Assembly: GCA_009920765.1 (NCBI GenBank)
Contig: RFZJ01000020.1
Location: 1-52,178 of the forward strand
Length of the DNA stretch: 52,178 bases
Reading direction: 5' to 3'
Source of the DNA: Planctomycetota bacterium
GTDB taxonomy: Bacteria > Planctomycetota > Planctomycetia > Gemmatales > Gemmataceae
Under the pieces are notes generated by a model. It was not told the DNA's origin. It searched no databases and worked only from the letters and a program-made list of their open reading frames with translations. Below, in pieces: positions 16,761 to 25,533 of the stretch. The first letter of the stretch is position 1; each line of letters begins with the position of its first letter. The position numbers were made by a program, and so were the translations under genes.

Positions 16761-18821
16761 ATGAAAACCAAATTCCTACTCGCTTTTCTTTTGGGGCTTA
16801 TTCCTAACATGAGTTTATTTTCTGATGAGGGTATGTGGCTTTTTAATGACCCGCCCACCACGCTGCTTAACAAAAAACACAACTTCAACCTGACCAATCC
16901 CTGGTTGGAAAACGCCTGCCTTTCTTCTGTAAGGTTCAATAATGGCGGTTCAGGTGGTTTTGTTTCTGCTGATGGATTGATCATCACCAACCACCATATC
17001 GGTGCAGATTCGCTGCAAAAACTCAGCAACCCAACCCGCGATTTGCTTAAGGATGGGTTCGTTGCAAAAAAACAAGCAGATGAAATACCATGTCCCGATC
17101 TCGAACTGAATGTACTCATCAGCATCGAAGACATGACTGATAAAGTTAAAAGCGCCGTCACCCCGGATATGAAACCTGCTGAAGCATTTGCTGCCCGAAG
17201 AGCAGCCATGGCTGCAATCGAGAAAGAATCAGCGGATCGCACCGGTTTGCGCTGCGACATGGTCACCCTTTACCAGGGCGGGCTTTATCATTTATATCGC
17301 TACAAAAAATACACGGAGGTTAAATTGGTGCTGGCCCCGGAAAGTACGATCGCAGCATTCGGAGGGGATGTTGACAACTTCGAATTCCCCAGGCACAACC
17401 TCGATTTCTGTTTGTTTCGTGCCTACGAAAACGGCAAACCTGCCAAGACTCCAAAATTCTTCAAGCTGGCAAAGAGCGGGCCTCAAGAGGGGGATCTGGT
17501 TTTTGTAACAGGGCACCCAGGAACCACCAACCGACTTGAAACACTCGCTAAAATTCTTCACAGGCGTGATTATTTTCTCCCTTATAATCTTTCAAGGCTT
17601 CGCACTTATGAAGCGGCTTTACTTCAGTTCAGTGCAAGTTCCCCTGACAATGGCGCAATGGCCACCACCGATTTACATCGCGTGGCCAACGCCAGAAAAG
17701 CTTTCACCGGGCAGTACAACGGCTTACTTAACCCCGCCATCATTCAAACCAAAAGTGCCCAGGAAAACGCCATCCTGTTAGAAGCAGAAAAAGAACCTGA
17801 GAAGGACTCCCCTTGGAAGTCCATCGCCCTGGTGCAAAAAAAATTAGCATTGTTCGAAACCGAATACTTGCTTTTTGAGCGCGGTGATGCCTTTTTTTCT
17901 GAACTCTTCACCATTGCACGACATCTGGTGCGTATGGCGGATGAGCTTCCCCTACCCAGTGGTAAAAGATTCCGTGAATACCGCGACTCCAATTTAGATT
18001 CGCTCAAGTTCCAGCTTTATTCCCCGGCTCCCATTCATGCCGCCCTTGAGCAGGCGAAACTCGCCTCATCACTATCTTTCATGGCGGAAAAACTGGGAGG
18101 CGCCCACCCTCTTGTTAAACTCGCACTCGACAACGAACCCCCCTCTGTTCGCGCAGCTTCCTTGGTTTTGAACTCCAAACTCTTCAACCCTGAAGAACGA
18201 AAAAAGCTTGTGGAAGGCGGCAAAGCCGCAACATCTGCCTCCACAGACCCCTTCATAAAACTGGCTCGCGACATTGATGCCAAATCTCGTGAACTTCGCC
18301 AGCGTTACGAAGAAGAAGTAGAAGAACCCGAAAGGCAGGCATATTCCGATATTGCACGCATCCGTTTTAAAACGCTTGGCAAAAATGTCGCTCCTGATGC
18401 AACCTTCACTTTAAGGCTGGCGTTTGGAATCGTCCGGGGCTACCAGCTTGATGATAAAGAAATCCCTTTTCAAACCACTTACAAAAGCCTTTTCGAACGC
18501 CATTCTCTTATGCAGGGAAAAATACCATTTGATTTACCCGAACGATGGCTGCAAAACAAAGATAAGTTAAAGCTGTCTACTCCTTTGAATTTTGCAAGCA
18601 CCGCAGATACCATCGGGGGAAATTCAGGCAGCCCCGTGCTTAATCGCGAGGGCGAATTAATCGGCGTGAACTTTGATCGCAACCGCCATGGTTTGGTTCG
18701 CAATTTTGTTTACACCGATGTGCAAGCCAGACATATAGCTGTGCATACACAAGGCATATTGGAATCTTTAAGAACCATCTATCAAGCTGGTGATTTGATC
18801 AAGGAACTGACTGGGCAATAA
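16761..18821 (+). CDS. S46-family dipeptidyl-peptidase
   Basis: 686 residues from ATG at 16761, chosen because a signal peptide follows directly (MKTKFLLAFLLGLIPNMSLF); an in-frame ATG at 16698 would add 21 residues. The chymotrypsin-like core is visible: GGSGGFVSADGLIITNHH with His at 78-79, DNFEFPRHNLDF carrying the catalytic Asp region, and GGNSGSPV with Ser at 622. Family S46 enzymes (DPP7/DPP11) cleave dipeptides from peptide N-termini in the periplasm. Eighteen residues after the catalytic Ser is Arg (VNFDRNRHG), the position that is Arg in DPP11 and Gly in DPP7, suggesting preference for Asp/Glu at P1. It ends 10 bases from a convergent hydrolase gene. Confidence 0.92.
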   Translation: MKTKFLLAFLLGLIPNMSLFSDEGMWLFNDPPTTLLNKKHNFNLTNPWLENACLSSVRFNNGGSGGFVSADGLIITNHHIGADSLQKLSNPTRDLLKDGFVAKKQADEIPCPDLELNVLISIEDMTDKVKSAVTPDMKPAEAFAARRAAMAAIEKESADRTGLRCDMVTLYQGGLYHLYRYKKYTEVKLVLAPESTIAAFGGDVDNFEFPRHNLDFCLFRAYENGKPAKTPKFFKLAKSGPQEGDLVFVTGHPGTTNRLETLAKILHRRDYFLPYNLSRLRTYEAALLQFSASSPDNGAMATTDLHRVANARKAFTGQYNGLLNPAIIQTKSAQENAILLEAEKEPEKDSPWKSIALVQKKLALFETEYLLFERGDAFFSELFTIARHLVRMADELPLPSGKRFREYRDSNLDSLKFQLYSPAPIHAALEQAKLASSLSFMAEKLGGAHPLVKLALDNEPPSVRAASLVLNSKLFNPEERKKLVEGGKAATSASTDPFIKLARDIDAKSRELRQRYEEEVEEPERQAYSDIARIRFKTLGKNVAPDATFTLRLAFGIVRGYQLDDKEIPFQTTYKSLFERHSLMQGKIPFDLPERWLQNKDKLKLSTPLNFASTADTIGGNSGSPVLNREGELIGVNFDRNRHGLVRNFVYTDVQARHIAVHTQGILESLRTIYQAGDLIKELTGQ

Positions 18822-18831
18822 TGCTAAAGAA

Positions 18832-19878
18832 TTAATCTGCAAAAACCTTGGCCAGCCAATCGTATGCGATCCTACGGATTTCACTGGGAAAATCGTGCTT
18901 GCACTCAGGATAGTATGGCTGAATGCCCATGCGTGAATTCAATAGCCTAAAAACCCCTTGCGCTGCTGCAACACTCTCCCTGACTCCAATCACTTCAAAA
19001 TTACTGTCTTCCAAGGGTGCATTAATGAACAGCGCCCGGGGCGCAATGGTTCCCAGGATTTCAGGAAAATCAAAAGGCACATACTCTGCCTTAAGTTTGT
19101 AAACAGTCGCCAATCTGGGCATGTAGCGATCACTGGTCCAACCCTTGATGTTCCCATTGTAATACCGGGGAAAACTTGTGAACCCACAGCTTGTAATAAC
19201 CGCCTTGATGCGCTCATCAAAAGTTGCAACAAACAAACTATTGTGGCCACCCAAGGAATGGCCAATGACTCCTATTTTTTCTTTGTCAACCGCTTCCATC
19301 GAACATAAAAGATCAACGGCACAAATGTGATTCCAAATGCCCTTGATGGTACCGCTGGCATGCTTGCTTTTCTTAAAATCATACTGGTAATCGCCAAAGC
19401 TTGGATAATCAGGGACCAGGGTGATATAGCCCCGCATCGAAAGTTCATGGGCATAATGCAAGTTAGGCAAGCCCCCTAAGCCTGCAGGTTCACCCTTGCC
19501 AATCGCAGTGGTTTGATGCAGACAAAGCATGGCTGGTGCTTTTCCTATCAATTTATGCGGTACAAGAAGATAAGCTGGAACCCGGTCGCCTTCTTCCGAG
19601 GCAAAAGTGATTTTTTTAAGCGTGTATTTTTCCTTGGCAGTCTCTTCAATAACCTTTAAATCGAGAGGAACTTTTTTCGTGGGTAATGGCCCCATGACTT
19701 CCTGCATCGAATCCAAAATATGGGATCTTCTGTTAGCCCAATCCTGCGCATTCCTTACAGGGACCAGATTTCCCTTGGCATCAAAAACAACGAGAAGACT
19801 GTGCTTCTCGGGGTATCGAAGCTTAATCGCAGGATCCGCTCCAAATGTCGTCAGGCAAAGGAGTACGGGGATCAGCAT
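18832..19878 (-). CDS. Alpha/beta hydrolase, likely exported esterase
   Basis: 348 residues. A short hydrophobic N-terminus (MLIPVLLCLTTFGADP) could be a signal peptide. The fold is marked by PAMLCLHQTT (oxyanion strand), RGYITLVPDYPSFGDY, and the nucleophile elbow GVIGHSLGGHNSLF with Ser in GHSLGG. A late His in YPECKHDFPSE is a good catalytic-His candidate. Layout resembles the dienelactone-hydrolase/acetyl-xylan-esterase group common in planctomycetes; substrate not assigned. The gene starts 3 bases after the stop of the PQQ propeller gene, so the two are probably one transcript. Confidence 0.85.
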   Translation of the reverse strand: MLIPVLLCLTTFGADPAIKLRYPEKHSLLVVFDAKGNLVPVRNAQDWANRRSHILDSMQEVMGPLPTKKVPLDLKVIEETAKEKYTLKKITFASEEGDRVPAYLLVPHKLIGKAPAMLCLHQTTAIGKGEPAGLGGLPNLHYAHELSMRGYITLVPDYPSFGDYQYDFKKSKHASGTIKGIWNHICAVDLLCSMEAVDKEKIGVIGHSLGGHNSLFVATFDERIKAVITSCGFTSFPRYYNGNIKGWTSDRYMPRLATVYKLKAEYVPFDFPEILGTIAPRALFINAPLEDSNFEVIGVRESVAAAQGVFRLLNSRMGIQPYYPECKHDFPSEIRRIAYDWLAKVFAD

Positions 19879-19881
19879 GGT

Positions 19882-21189
19882 TTACTTTTCACCTATGCAG
19901 TAAAGAAATTTCTGACTGCGAATAAAAAGCCTGCCATCGGAAACTGCGGGAGAAGCACCAAAATCAAGGGAGGTTCCATTGCCCAGAACATTCCGGTATA
20001 GCACCTTGAAATCAAGACCAGGATCGACAACTACGGTTTCTCCATCATCCATTACAAAAAGCAATTTTCCCCTGACGATGATTGGGGAACCCAAGGCTTT
20101 GTTTTTGCCATTGCCCAAACGAACATCATAAATCTCCTTGCCTGTATTGAGATTAATTGCAGTAAGCATGCCCTTGGAGTCAGGCTGATAAACAATGTTG
20201 TTGAAAAGAACAGGCGAGGATACATCTCGGTGTTTTTTTCGTTCCTGTTGCCAGGCGACATGGCTTTTTGTGACATCCCCTTCGCCCGGTAAACGCATTG
20301 CCTGGCAAGGCCCGGGTCTCCCTGAAAGAATAAAAATGAGTTGGCCATCAGAAACCGGCATGGGTTCGCCAAACTTAGCTTGATCTTTGGCATCACTGCG
20401 ATCGCAGCGCCATAATTCTTTGCCCGTTTTGGGATCGTATCCAGCAAGCCGATTAGGGCCGTTAAGCACCAGATCCTGCCTGCCCGCTGCGACTTTCAGC
20501 ATCATGGGGGTGCTGAATCCTCTGCCAAGGTCTCGCTTTGTTTCCCACTTTATTTCGCCTGTTTTTTTATCCATCGCAATCAAACTGATGGGTGCGGTTT
20601 TTGCACCTTCTGCTGCGCCCGCGGGAAGGGGCCCTTTATCACCATCGTTATCGCAATTTTGAATCACAAGGTCTTCAAAAAGAAAAGGAGATGCTGCAGT
20701 GCCCCAACCTGCTTCACTGGTGAAAACTCCGAAAGATCTCTTCCAAAGAAGGTTGCCATCCAGGCTGTAACAGAAAAGGCCCGGGGTGCCAAAGAAAGCA
20801 TAAACCCGTTCACCATCGGTGGTACAAGATGCAGAAGCAAAACCATTCCATTGATGTGTTTTGCCAGCAGGTTCAGACTTGGATGCTGTTTTCTCCCAAA
20901 GTTTTTTCCCAGACTTAGTATCAATACAAATCACCATTCTTTCAGAACCATCATCACTGGAGGCGGTTAAAAACGCCTTGTTGTTGTGAATGATGGGCGA
21001 AGAGTTACCATTGCCTGGCAGAGGAGATTTCCAAAGGATATTTTGTTTTTCGTCCCATTGCAGGGGCACCCGTGTGTCGTCGCTATTGCCTTGAAAATCT
21101 GGGCCACGCCAATGAGTCCAGTTGGAATCGGCATAATTAGAAGCAACAAATACCAACGCACTCAACAACATCAGGGAATAATAACGCAT
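19882..21189 (-). CDS. Exported PQQ-like beta-propeller protein (second)
   Basis: 435 residues with a signal peptide (MRYYSLMLLSALVFVASNYA). The mature part opens NWTHWRGPDFQG, the conserved start of this family, and has blade motifs such as NILWKSPLPGNGNSSP, GKKLWEKTAS, GEIKWETKRD, GKELWRCDRS and GKEIYDVRLG. These are eight-ish PQQ-like repeats of a beta-propeller. No catalytic residues are recognisable. It is followed immediately by the alpha/beta hydrolase gene on the same strand. Good SD-like GGAG lies upstream of the ATG. Confidence 0.88.
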   Translation of the reverse strand: MRYYSLMLLSALVFVASNYADSNWTHWRGPDFQGNSDDTRVPLQWDEKQNILWKSPLPGNGNSSPIIHNNKAFLTASSDDGSERMVICIDTKSGKKLWEKTASKSEPAGKTHQWNGFASASCTTDGERVYAFFGTPGLFCYSLDGNLLWKRSFGVFTSEAGWGTAASPFLFEDLVIQNCDNDGDKGPLPAGAAEGAKTAPISLIAMDKKTGEIKWETKRDLGRGFSTPMMLKVAAGRQDLVLNGPNRLAGYDPKTGKELWRCDRSDAKDQAKFGEPMPVSDGQLIFILSGRPGPCQAMRLPGEGDVTKSHVAWQQERKKHRDVSSPVLFNNIVYQPDSKGMLTAINLNTGKEIYDVRLGNGKNKALGSPIIVRGKLLFVMDDGETVVVDPGLDFKVLYRNVLGNGTSLDFGASPAVSDGRLFIRSQKFLYCIGEK

Positions 21190-21736
21190 GAAAAACTCCT
21201 TCCAATGGCGGGTTAGATAAAATTAGCCTACCTTGAAGTAATCAAACAATCCATTAAGAAAAACCGCAATGAAAAAGAAAGTTACCACTCATCATCTTCT
21301 GTTTTTTCTCTTCCACCTTCACTCATATTCATTCTTTATTTTTTTCTTTTGCCTTCATCTCCAAATTCCAACCTCTCTTCCCTCCGGGAAATATGCCCTT
21401 CTCTTCTCCTTGGTTTCTAGGCTCCACTTTTTAATTTCCCCAAAACTTACCAATGTGCTGAGTGGGTCTGCCTACCTTTTATCATTCAAAAAACAATCAT
21501 CCAATTGCAAACAGTCCATGGGGTTTGAATCCATTCATCAAAACATTTACCATCGTCCACATAATAGTATCAGCGGATTAACATCCGTTGCTCAATTAGA
21601 AAAACTGATTGCGTTCCATATTCAATTAAATTTCACCTATTCCGCTTTTCAACAACACAAATACTTGAGCCAAGTTGCTTTCCATGTAAGAATCTAATTC
21701 TTATAAGGCTAAAACTATTTTGATAAGGAGATTGAA
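21190..21736. other. Gene-free region with pyrimidine tract
   Basis: 547 bases between the divergent PQQ-propeller and FGGY kinase genes. From about 21283 to 21430 the plus strand is strongly C+T rich (long runs such as CTTCTGTTTTTTCTCTTCCA). A 142-codon plus-strand open frame (21269-21697) runs through it, but its product is dominated by Phe, Leu, His and Ser from the tract and has no recognisable domain. The AAGGAG at 21725-21730 belongs to the FGGY gene. No tRNA or clear hairpin was found. Confidence 0.5.
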
Positions 21737-23269
21737 GTGACTGAACCCATTCGCTGTGTACCGGAAAACGCAATCATTACAGGCTGGGACTTCAGCACCG
21801 GCGCAGTCAAATGCCTTGCTTTCGATCTCGAGGGCAATACACTCGCAGAAGCACGCATCCCAACCGATCTTTGGACAGTCAACGGCGTTGCTGAACTTAA
21901 TCTTATGCAACTCGAAGGGCAGGCACGAAGTATCACCCGTGCTATTGCCAACCGACTTAAAGAATTAGGAAGGTTGCAAGATTGGATCGCAGGGGGGATT
22001 TCCGCAACGCACCATACCTCCGGCAGAATTGACCGTGATTTACTCCAAGTTCGCAGAGCCATCTGCTGGAATGATCATTCTCTGGCACACTTTAATGAAA
22101 CAGGCTTGAAGCGCTTGGGCGGCCAACAAAAAGCAAGGGAATACACCGGCGGGCCATGGGCAATCCGTTATAGCTTAAGTCATCTGGTAAAAGATGAAGC
22201 TCAACTTTCGCCTGAAGATTGGAAACGAACCACTCGCATTTTATCTCATGGCAGCCTTGCAGCAGGCTACCTAACCGGAGTTTTTGACCGCACCAGCGTT
22301 TCCTGTGCTGCCTCCACCGGCATCATGGATTTACGCACAAAAGCATGGCGCAAAGAAATGCTACTCGCTCTTGAAAACCCACTTTACCAACAACTTGCCT
22401 GGCTGCAACTTCCCACCATCGTTGATGCAGATGAACCCTTGGGGTTGTTATCTCTCGATGTTGCACTAGAGAATGGGATCGCCCCTGCAAAGCGTCCTTT
22501 GATCTTCCCCACATCGGATGATCAACAAGCGGGACTTGCGGGAGGGGGAGCTGCAAATCCCGGGCAGATTGCAATCATCCTAGGCAATTCAGCAGTAGTC
22601 AACTCTTCATCCGATGGGGTTCCCAGCGAAGGCAACCTTGATGTTATGCGTTTAAACTGGGGGCCCTACCTATGGATGCGGTGCTACAATAATGGGGCAC
22701 AGTTCCTTGACAAGATATTAGGCGAAAAACCAGACTGGGGAAACCTTGAGAAAGAAGCACGCATGGTTTCGCCTGGTTGCGGGGGCACCATGGTCCTGCC
22801 CTTCCCCAACCCTGAGCCTAGCCTTGGAATTCACGAACCTTGCTTTGAATGGATTCCTTCGCTGCCCTCGGGTTCAGGAATTAAGTTCCGCGCAGCTTTA
22901 GAGGCACTTGCCTGCTTGGTAACTTTGGGAGTAAAAGCCCATGAAAAAGCTGGGCAGAAAGTAAGCCGTATTACTGTTTCGGGGGGCATCGCCCGCAGTG
23001 AATTGATGTGCGAAATACTTGCATCGATGCTTGATAAACCCATATCGACTTTGGAATCGTTTGAAGGGCCAGCATTAGGGGCAGCCACTGCAGCTTTTGC
23101 TTCGTTGGAACTTCATATGCGAAAACAGGCTGGTATTGCTGAACCTTTCACCATAGCAGATGCGATGGCAAAAATGATCCGGTTCAAAAGGGTGGTACAG
23201 CCAAACAAAAACTGGGTCGAAGCCTACCAAAAGCTTCTAACCCAGTTCAAAGCGAAAATCGGGATGTAA
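21737..23269 (+). CDS. FGGY-family carbohydrate kinase (xylulokinase-like)
   Basis: 510 residues starting at GTG, supported by AAGGAG six bases upstream. The N-terminal domain begins IITGWDFSTGAVKCLAFD, the FGGY phosphate-binding loop (usual form GxDxGTxxxK), with Ser-Thr-Gly-Ala in the loop. AICWNDHSLAHFNETG matches the substrate-binding W-x-D segment. The C-terminal domain has ITVSGGIARSELMCEILASM and GPALGAATAAF, the ATP-side motifs of FGGY kinases. Length and layout fit xylulokinase (XylB), but no xylose isomerase or transporter is nearby, so the sugar is not assigned. It ends 8 bases from a convergent gene. Confidence 0.87.
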   Translation: MTEPIRCVPENAIITGWDFSTGAVKCLAFDLEGNTLAEARIPTDLWTVNGVAELNLMQLEGQARSITRAIANRLKELGRLQDWIAGGISATHHTSGRIDRDLLQVRRAICWNDHSLAHFNETGLKRLGGQQKAREYTGGPWAIRYSLSHLVKDEAQLSPEDWKRTTRILSHGSLAAGYLTGVFDRTSVSCAASTGIMDLRTKAWRKEMLLALENPLYQQLAWLQLPTIVDADEPLGLLSLDVALENGIAPAKRPLIFPTSDDQQAGLAGGGAANPGQIAIILGNSAVVNSSSDGVPSEGNLDVMRLNWGPYLWMRCYNNGAQFLDKILGEKPDWGNLEKEARMVSPGCGGTMVLPFPNPEPSLGIHEPCFEWIPSLPSGSGIKFRAALEALACLVTLGVKAHEKAGQKVSRITVSGGIARSELMCEILASMLDKPISTLESFEGPALGAATAAFASLELHMRKQAGIAEPFTIADAMAKMIRFKRVVQPNKNWVEAYQKLLTQFKAKIGM

Positions 23270-23277
23270 AAATAATC

Positions 23278-23898
23278 TTACTTACCTGATTCCCATTCGT
23301 TTAGTTTTTCAAGGAGCTTTGCCACCGCTCTAGATTCGGATTCATCTTGGGATTCAAATCGTTGCAGAGAACCGGGAAGCTTTCCTGGAATCATACATAG
23401 CACTCTATGGCCTGTGCTGGTTTTATCACTTTGAAAAGTAACTGAACCTGCACTGCGCAACCTTGCATGAACCATGGCCCAATCAACCTGTTGATTAGAA
23501 GGGGCGATTGATTTTGCAACCATGCCATTTTGAATACCAAAATGTTCGGGTGCAGGCATGCTTATGATACTTGGAGCCTTGGCTTCATCAGGAGCCTGAG
23601 CTCTAATCACCTGCCTTTGGGCAACAGGAACTGGTGCAGGTGCTTGAACCTGAACATTGGATTGCATGTGTGGTTGAAAATTCGAAGGCATAAAAGCTGG
23701 AGGCTGAGCCTGTGGAACCATATTTCGATTCTGGCCACCAAATATACTCGGAAAAAAATAAGGTTGATTGGCTGCAGGCAAACTGCCTGGCGTACAACCT
23801 ACGGGGGTTCACCCCGCTCCTGCCTTGGGAGGCGCAGCGGCGATCCAAAGGAAAGCAGGAAGAAAAGCCATTAAAATTTTAAGCGCTTCCTTGCGCAT
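23278..23898 (-). CDS. Exported Pro/Gln-rich protein interrupted by an in-frame TGA
   Basis: ATG at 23898, with GGAG 9 bases before it, opens a textbook signal peptide (MRKEALKILMAFLPAFLWIA, then AAPPKAGAG). TGA at 23811-23809 then stops it, but the same frame continues open for 176 more codons to 23278: TPVGCTPGSLPAANQPYFFP, a Pro/Gln-rich stretch, then a compact C-terminal part (WAMVHARLRSAGSVTFQSDK onward). Without the upstream part, only a TTG at 23781 could start the rest, and that would leave it without a leader. I therefore read this as one gene with a nonsense codon: a recent mutation, a sequencing error, or recoding. A hairpin (CAGGCA/TGCCTG with outer GGTTG/CAGCC) begins 9 bases after the TGA. 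Function unknown. Confidence 0.6.
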
Positions 23899-24078
23899 AC
23901 TAAACATCTCCGTCTTTAATGTTTCCATGAAAAAGCCAAGCTTGATCCTTGAGGTTTGCCAAAGGCCGGCTCGACATCCACAGTTGAAGGGTGGGTGCAT
24001 AGCAATGGTTGGCCTTCATGAAAAGACCAATATTTCACAAAGGGAGTTTTGCATAATTTACAGAAAGAATTGTAACTC

Positions 24079-24456
24079 TTACACGATGACGCTATTGCCC
24101 GGGGCGTTTTGCCACTTTGAAACACAAGCTTTAAACTGTTCAGCAGTTGCTGCCAAAGGGTTTAGCAAGCCAATAACCGAGGGAAAATCATTATTTTTAG
24201 CAAATGCTTCGATTTGCTCCAAGATATGAACAAGCTGGGCCCCACCGAAGTGACTGGCTGCGCCTTTCATTTTGTGGGATTCATTCCATAACAACCTCGA
24301 GTTCCCTTCCTCCGCATATTTCCTAATCGCAGCTTTCATTTTTGGCATTTCATCCAAAAATATCACCAGCACCTGACTCAATAGAGCAAAGTCTCCGCCC
24401 ACACGCTGCATCGCCTCAGAATAATCACACGTCACCAAGTTGCTCATCTTAATCAT
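24079..24456 (-). CDS. Hpt domain phosphotransfer protein
   Basis: 125 residues consisting of a single histidine phosphotransfer domain. The phosphorylatable His lies in ESHKMKGAASHFGG, the standard HxxKG motif, and the flanking helices (SEAMQRVGGDFALLSQVLVI and GAQLVHILEQIEAFAKNN) fit a four-helix bundle. Hpt proteins pass phosphate between the receiver of a hybrid kinase and a response regulator. No sensor kinase or receiver gene is in the window, so partners are unknown. A second ATG three codons in (24447) is an equally plausible start. It lies about 24 bases after the oxidoreductase gene on the same strand, probably in one transcript. Confidence 0.85.
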   Translation of the reverse strand: MIKMSNLVTCDYSEAMQRVGGDFALLSQVLVIFLDEMPKMKAAIRKYAEEGNSRLLWNESHKMKGAASHFGGAQLVHILEQIEAFAKNNDFPSVIGLLNPLAATAEQFKACVSKWQNAPGNSVIV

Positions 24457-24480
24457 CCAGAAGTAATGTGGGCAGAAAAA

Positions 24481-25386
24481 TTAAACCTGCAGTAATTCCA
24501 CCGAACCATGATTATTGCCACTCTTATTCGCAGCTTCAATAAATGCAACGATTTCCAAAGTCACAGCATTATCAACGGGTGCTTTTTTGTCTTTGAACAT
24601 TGCAACAATCTTTTTGAGCAACTCGGTGTAAATATATCTGGTGCTCAAACTTAAAGGCACCACACCTTTGTCAGTGAACACAAGTGCGCCATAATCCGAT
24701 TTGCCCGCTCGAATGCCCCGTACAGTTGCCACCCTGCCATCGGCCCAATTCCCTGTGACCACATCAACGCCTTTTTCGTGTGTGCAGGTAACGCGTTGAC
24801 AACCCGGCCCCATAAGCGTGTAAAGAATTTCCACCGCATGGATGCCATAATGAAACAACCCCGAGTTGAGCTTGGGATTTGCATCAAACAACGGGCATGG
24901 ACCATAAGCAACGACACCATGAATTTTACCCTTGGATTCATCCGCAACAAACTTCACCAATTCGGGAGTGTATCTTAAAGAAGAAGAACTAAAGACGGTG
25001 GTTTTGTTAGCTTGAGCCAAGGCGAAGATTTTTTTAGCATCTGAAGAAGAACAGGTGAAGGGCTTATCAATATAGCAGGGGATGCCTTTTTCAAGGAATG
25101 GCCTGGCCCTTTCCAAATGAACGCCTCCCTCCTGCGATTCGATCAGCATACCATCAACTTTGCCGATCATTTCTTCAGGCTTATCTACAAGTGGAATACC
25201 AAGTTTTTTAATTGCTTCGACATATCCTGGAATGCGTTCGGGGCTTATTTTCGAATCACCAGCACACCCTACGACAATTTGTGCCCCATCCACCCATTGA
25301 TCCATGGCAACATTTTTATGCAGCAAACGCTCAGCAAAAGCAACCACATGAGAGGTATCAAAATCAAGCATACCAAGTCGAATCAT
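24481..25386 (-). CDS. Gfo/Idh/MocA-family oxidoreductase
   Basis: 301 residues from ATG at 25386, which has GGAG about nine bases upstream; a longer in-frame start at 25488 would add a sequence with no similarity to the family. The N-terminus MIRLGMLDFDTSHVVAFAER replaces the usual GxGxxG with a degenerate dinucleotide loop. Family features include GKVDGMLIESQEGGVHLERA and PFLEKGIPCYIDKPF, the last with the EKP-like catalytic Lys. YGIHAVEILYTLMGPG carries the conserved HxxE-type region. Such proteins are NAD(P)-dependent sugar or cyclitol dehydrogenases, common and expanded in planctomycetes. Divergent from larB across about 150 bases. Confidence 0.88.
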   Translation of the reverse strand: MIRLGMLDFDTSHVVAFAERLLHKNVAMDQWVDGAQIVVGCAGDSKISPERIPGYVEAIKKLGIPLVDKPEEMIGKVDGMLIESQEGGVHLERARPFLEKGIPCYIDKPFTCSSSDAKKIFALAQANKTTVFSSSSLRYTPELVKFVADESKGKIHGVVAYGPCPLFDANPKLNSGLFHYGIHAVEILYTLMGPGCQRVTCTHEKGVDVVTGNWADGRVATVRGIRAGKSDYGALVFTDKGVVPLSLSTRYIYTELLKKIVAMFKDKKAPVDNAVTLEIVAFIEAANKSGNNHGSVELLQV

Positions 25387-25533
25387 GATACAAACTCCAA
25401 GGTTTGAAAGATCATTGGCATTCCTAATCGTAATAGAAAAGATCGAGCATGTGAAGCAGCATCCTGAAAAGGGTGGGTAAAAAACCATAGATCGCTAGAA
25501 TTACCTTACATTCAAACAAGGAAAGAGTGCACC

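Noticed and set aside
21269..21697. 142-codon plus-strand open frame in the pyrimidine-rich gap
   Set aside because: Its product is built from Phe, Leu, His and Ser runs that follow the C+T-rich DNA, and no domain or signal is convincing. The gap is better read as non-coding.
23809..23811. Selenocysteine codon as the preferred reading of the in-frame TGA
   Set aside because: The hairpin after it has only a 3-base loop, the site sits at the end of a signal peptide where a catalytic residue is unlikely, and no sel gene is in the window. It stays only as one of three options in the findings.
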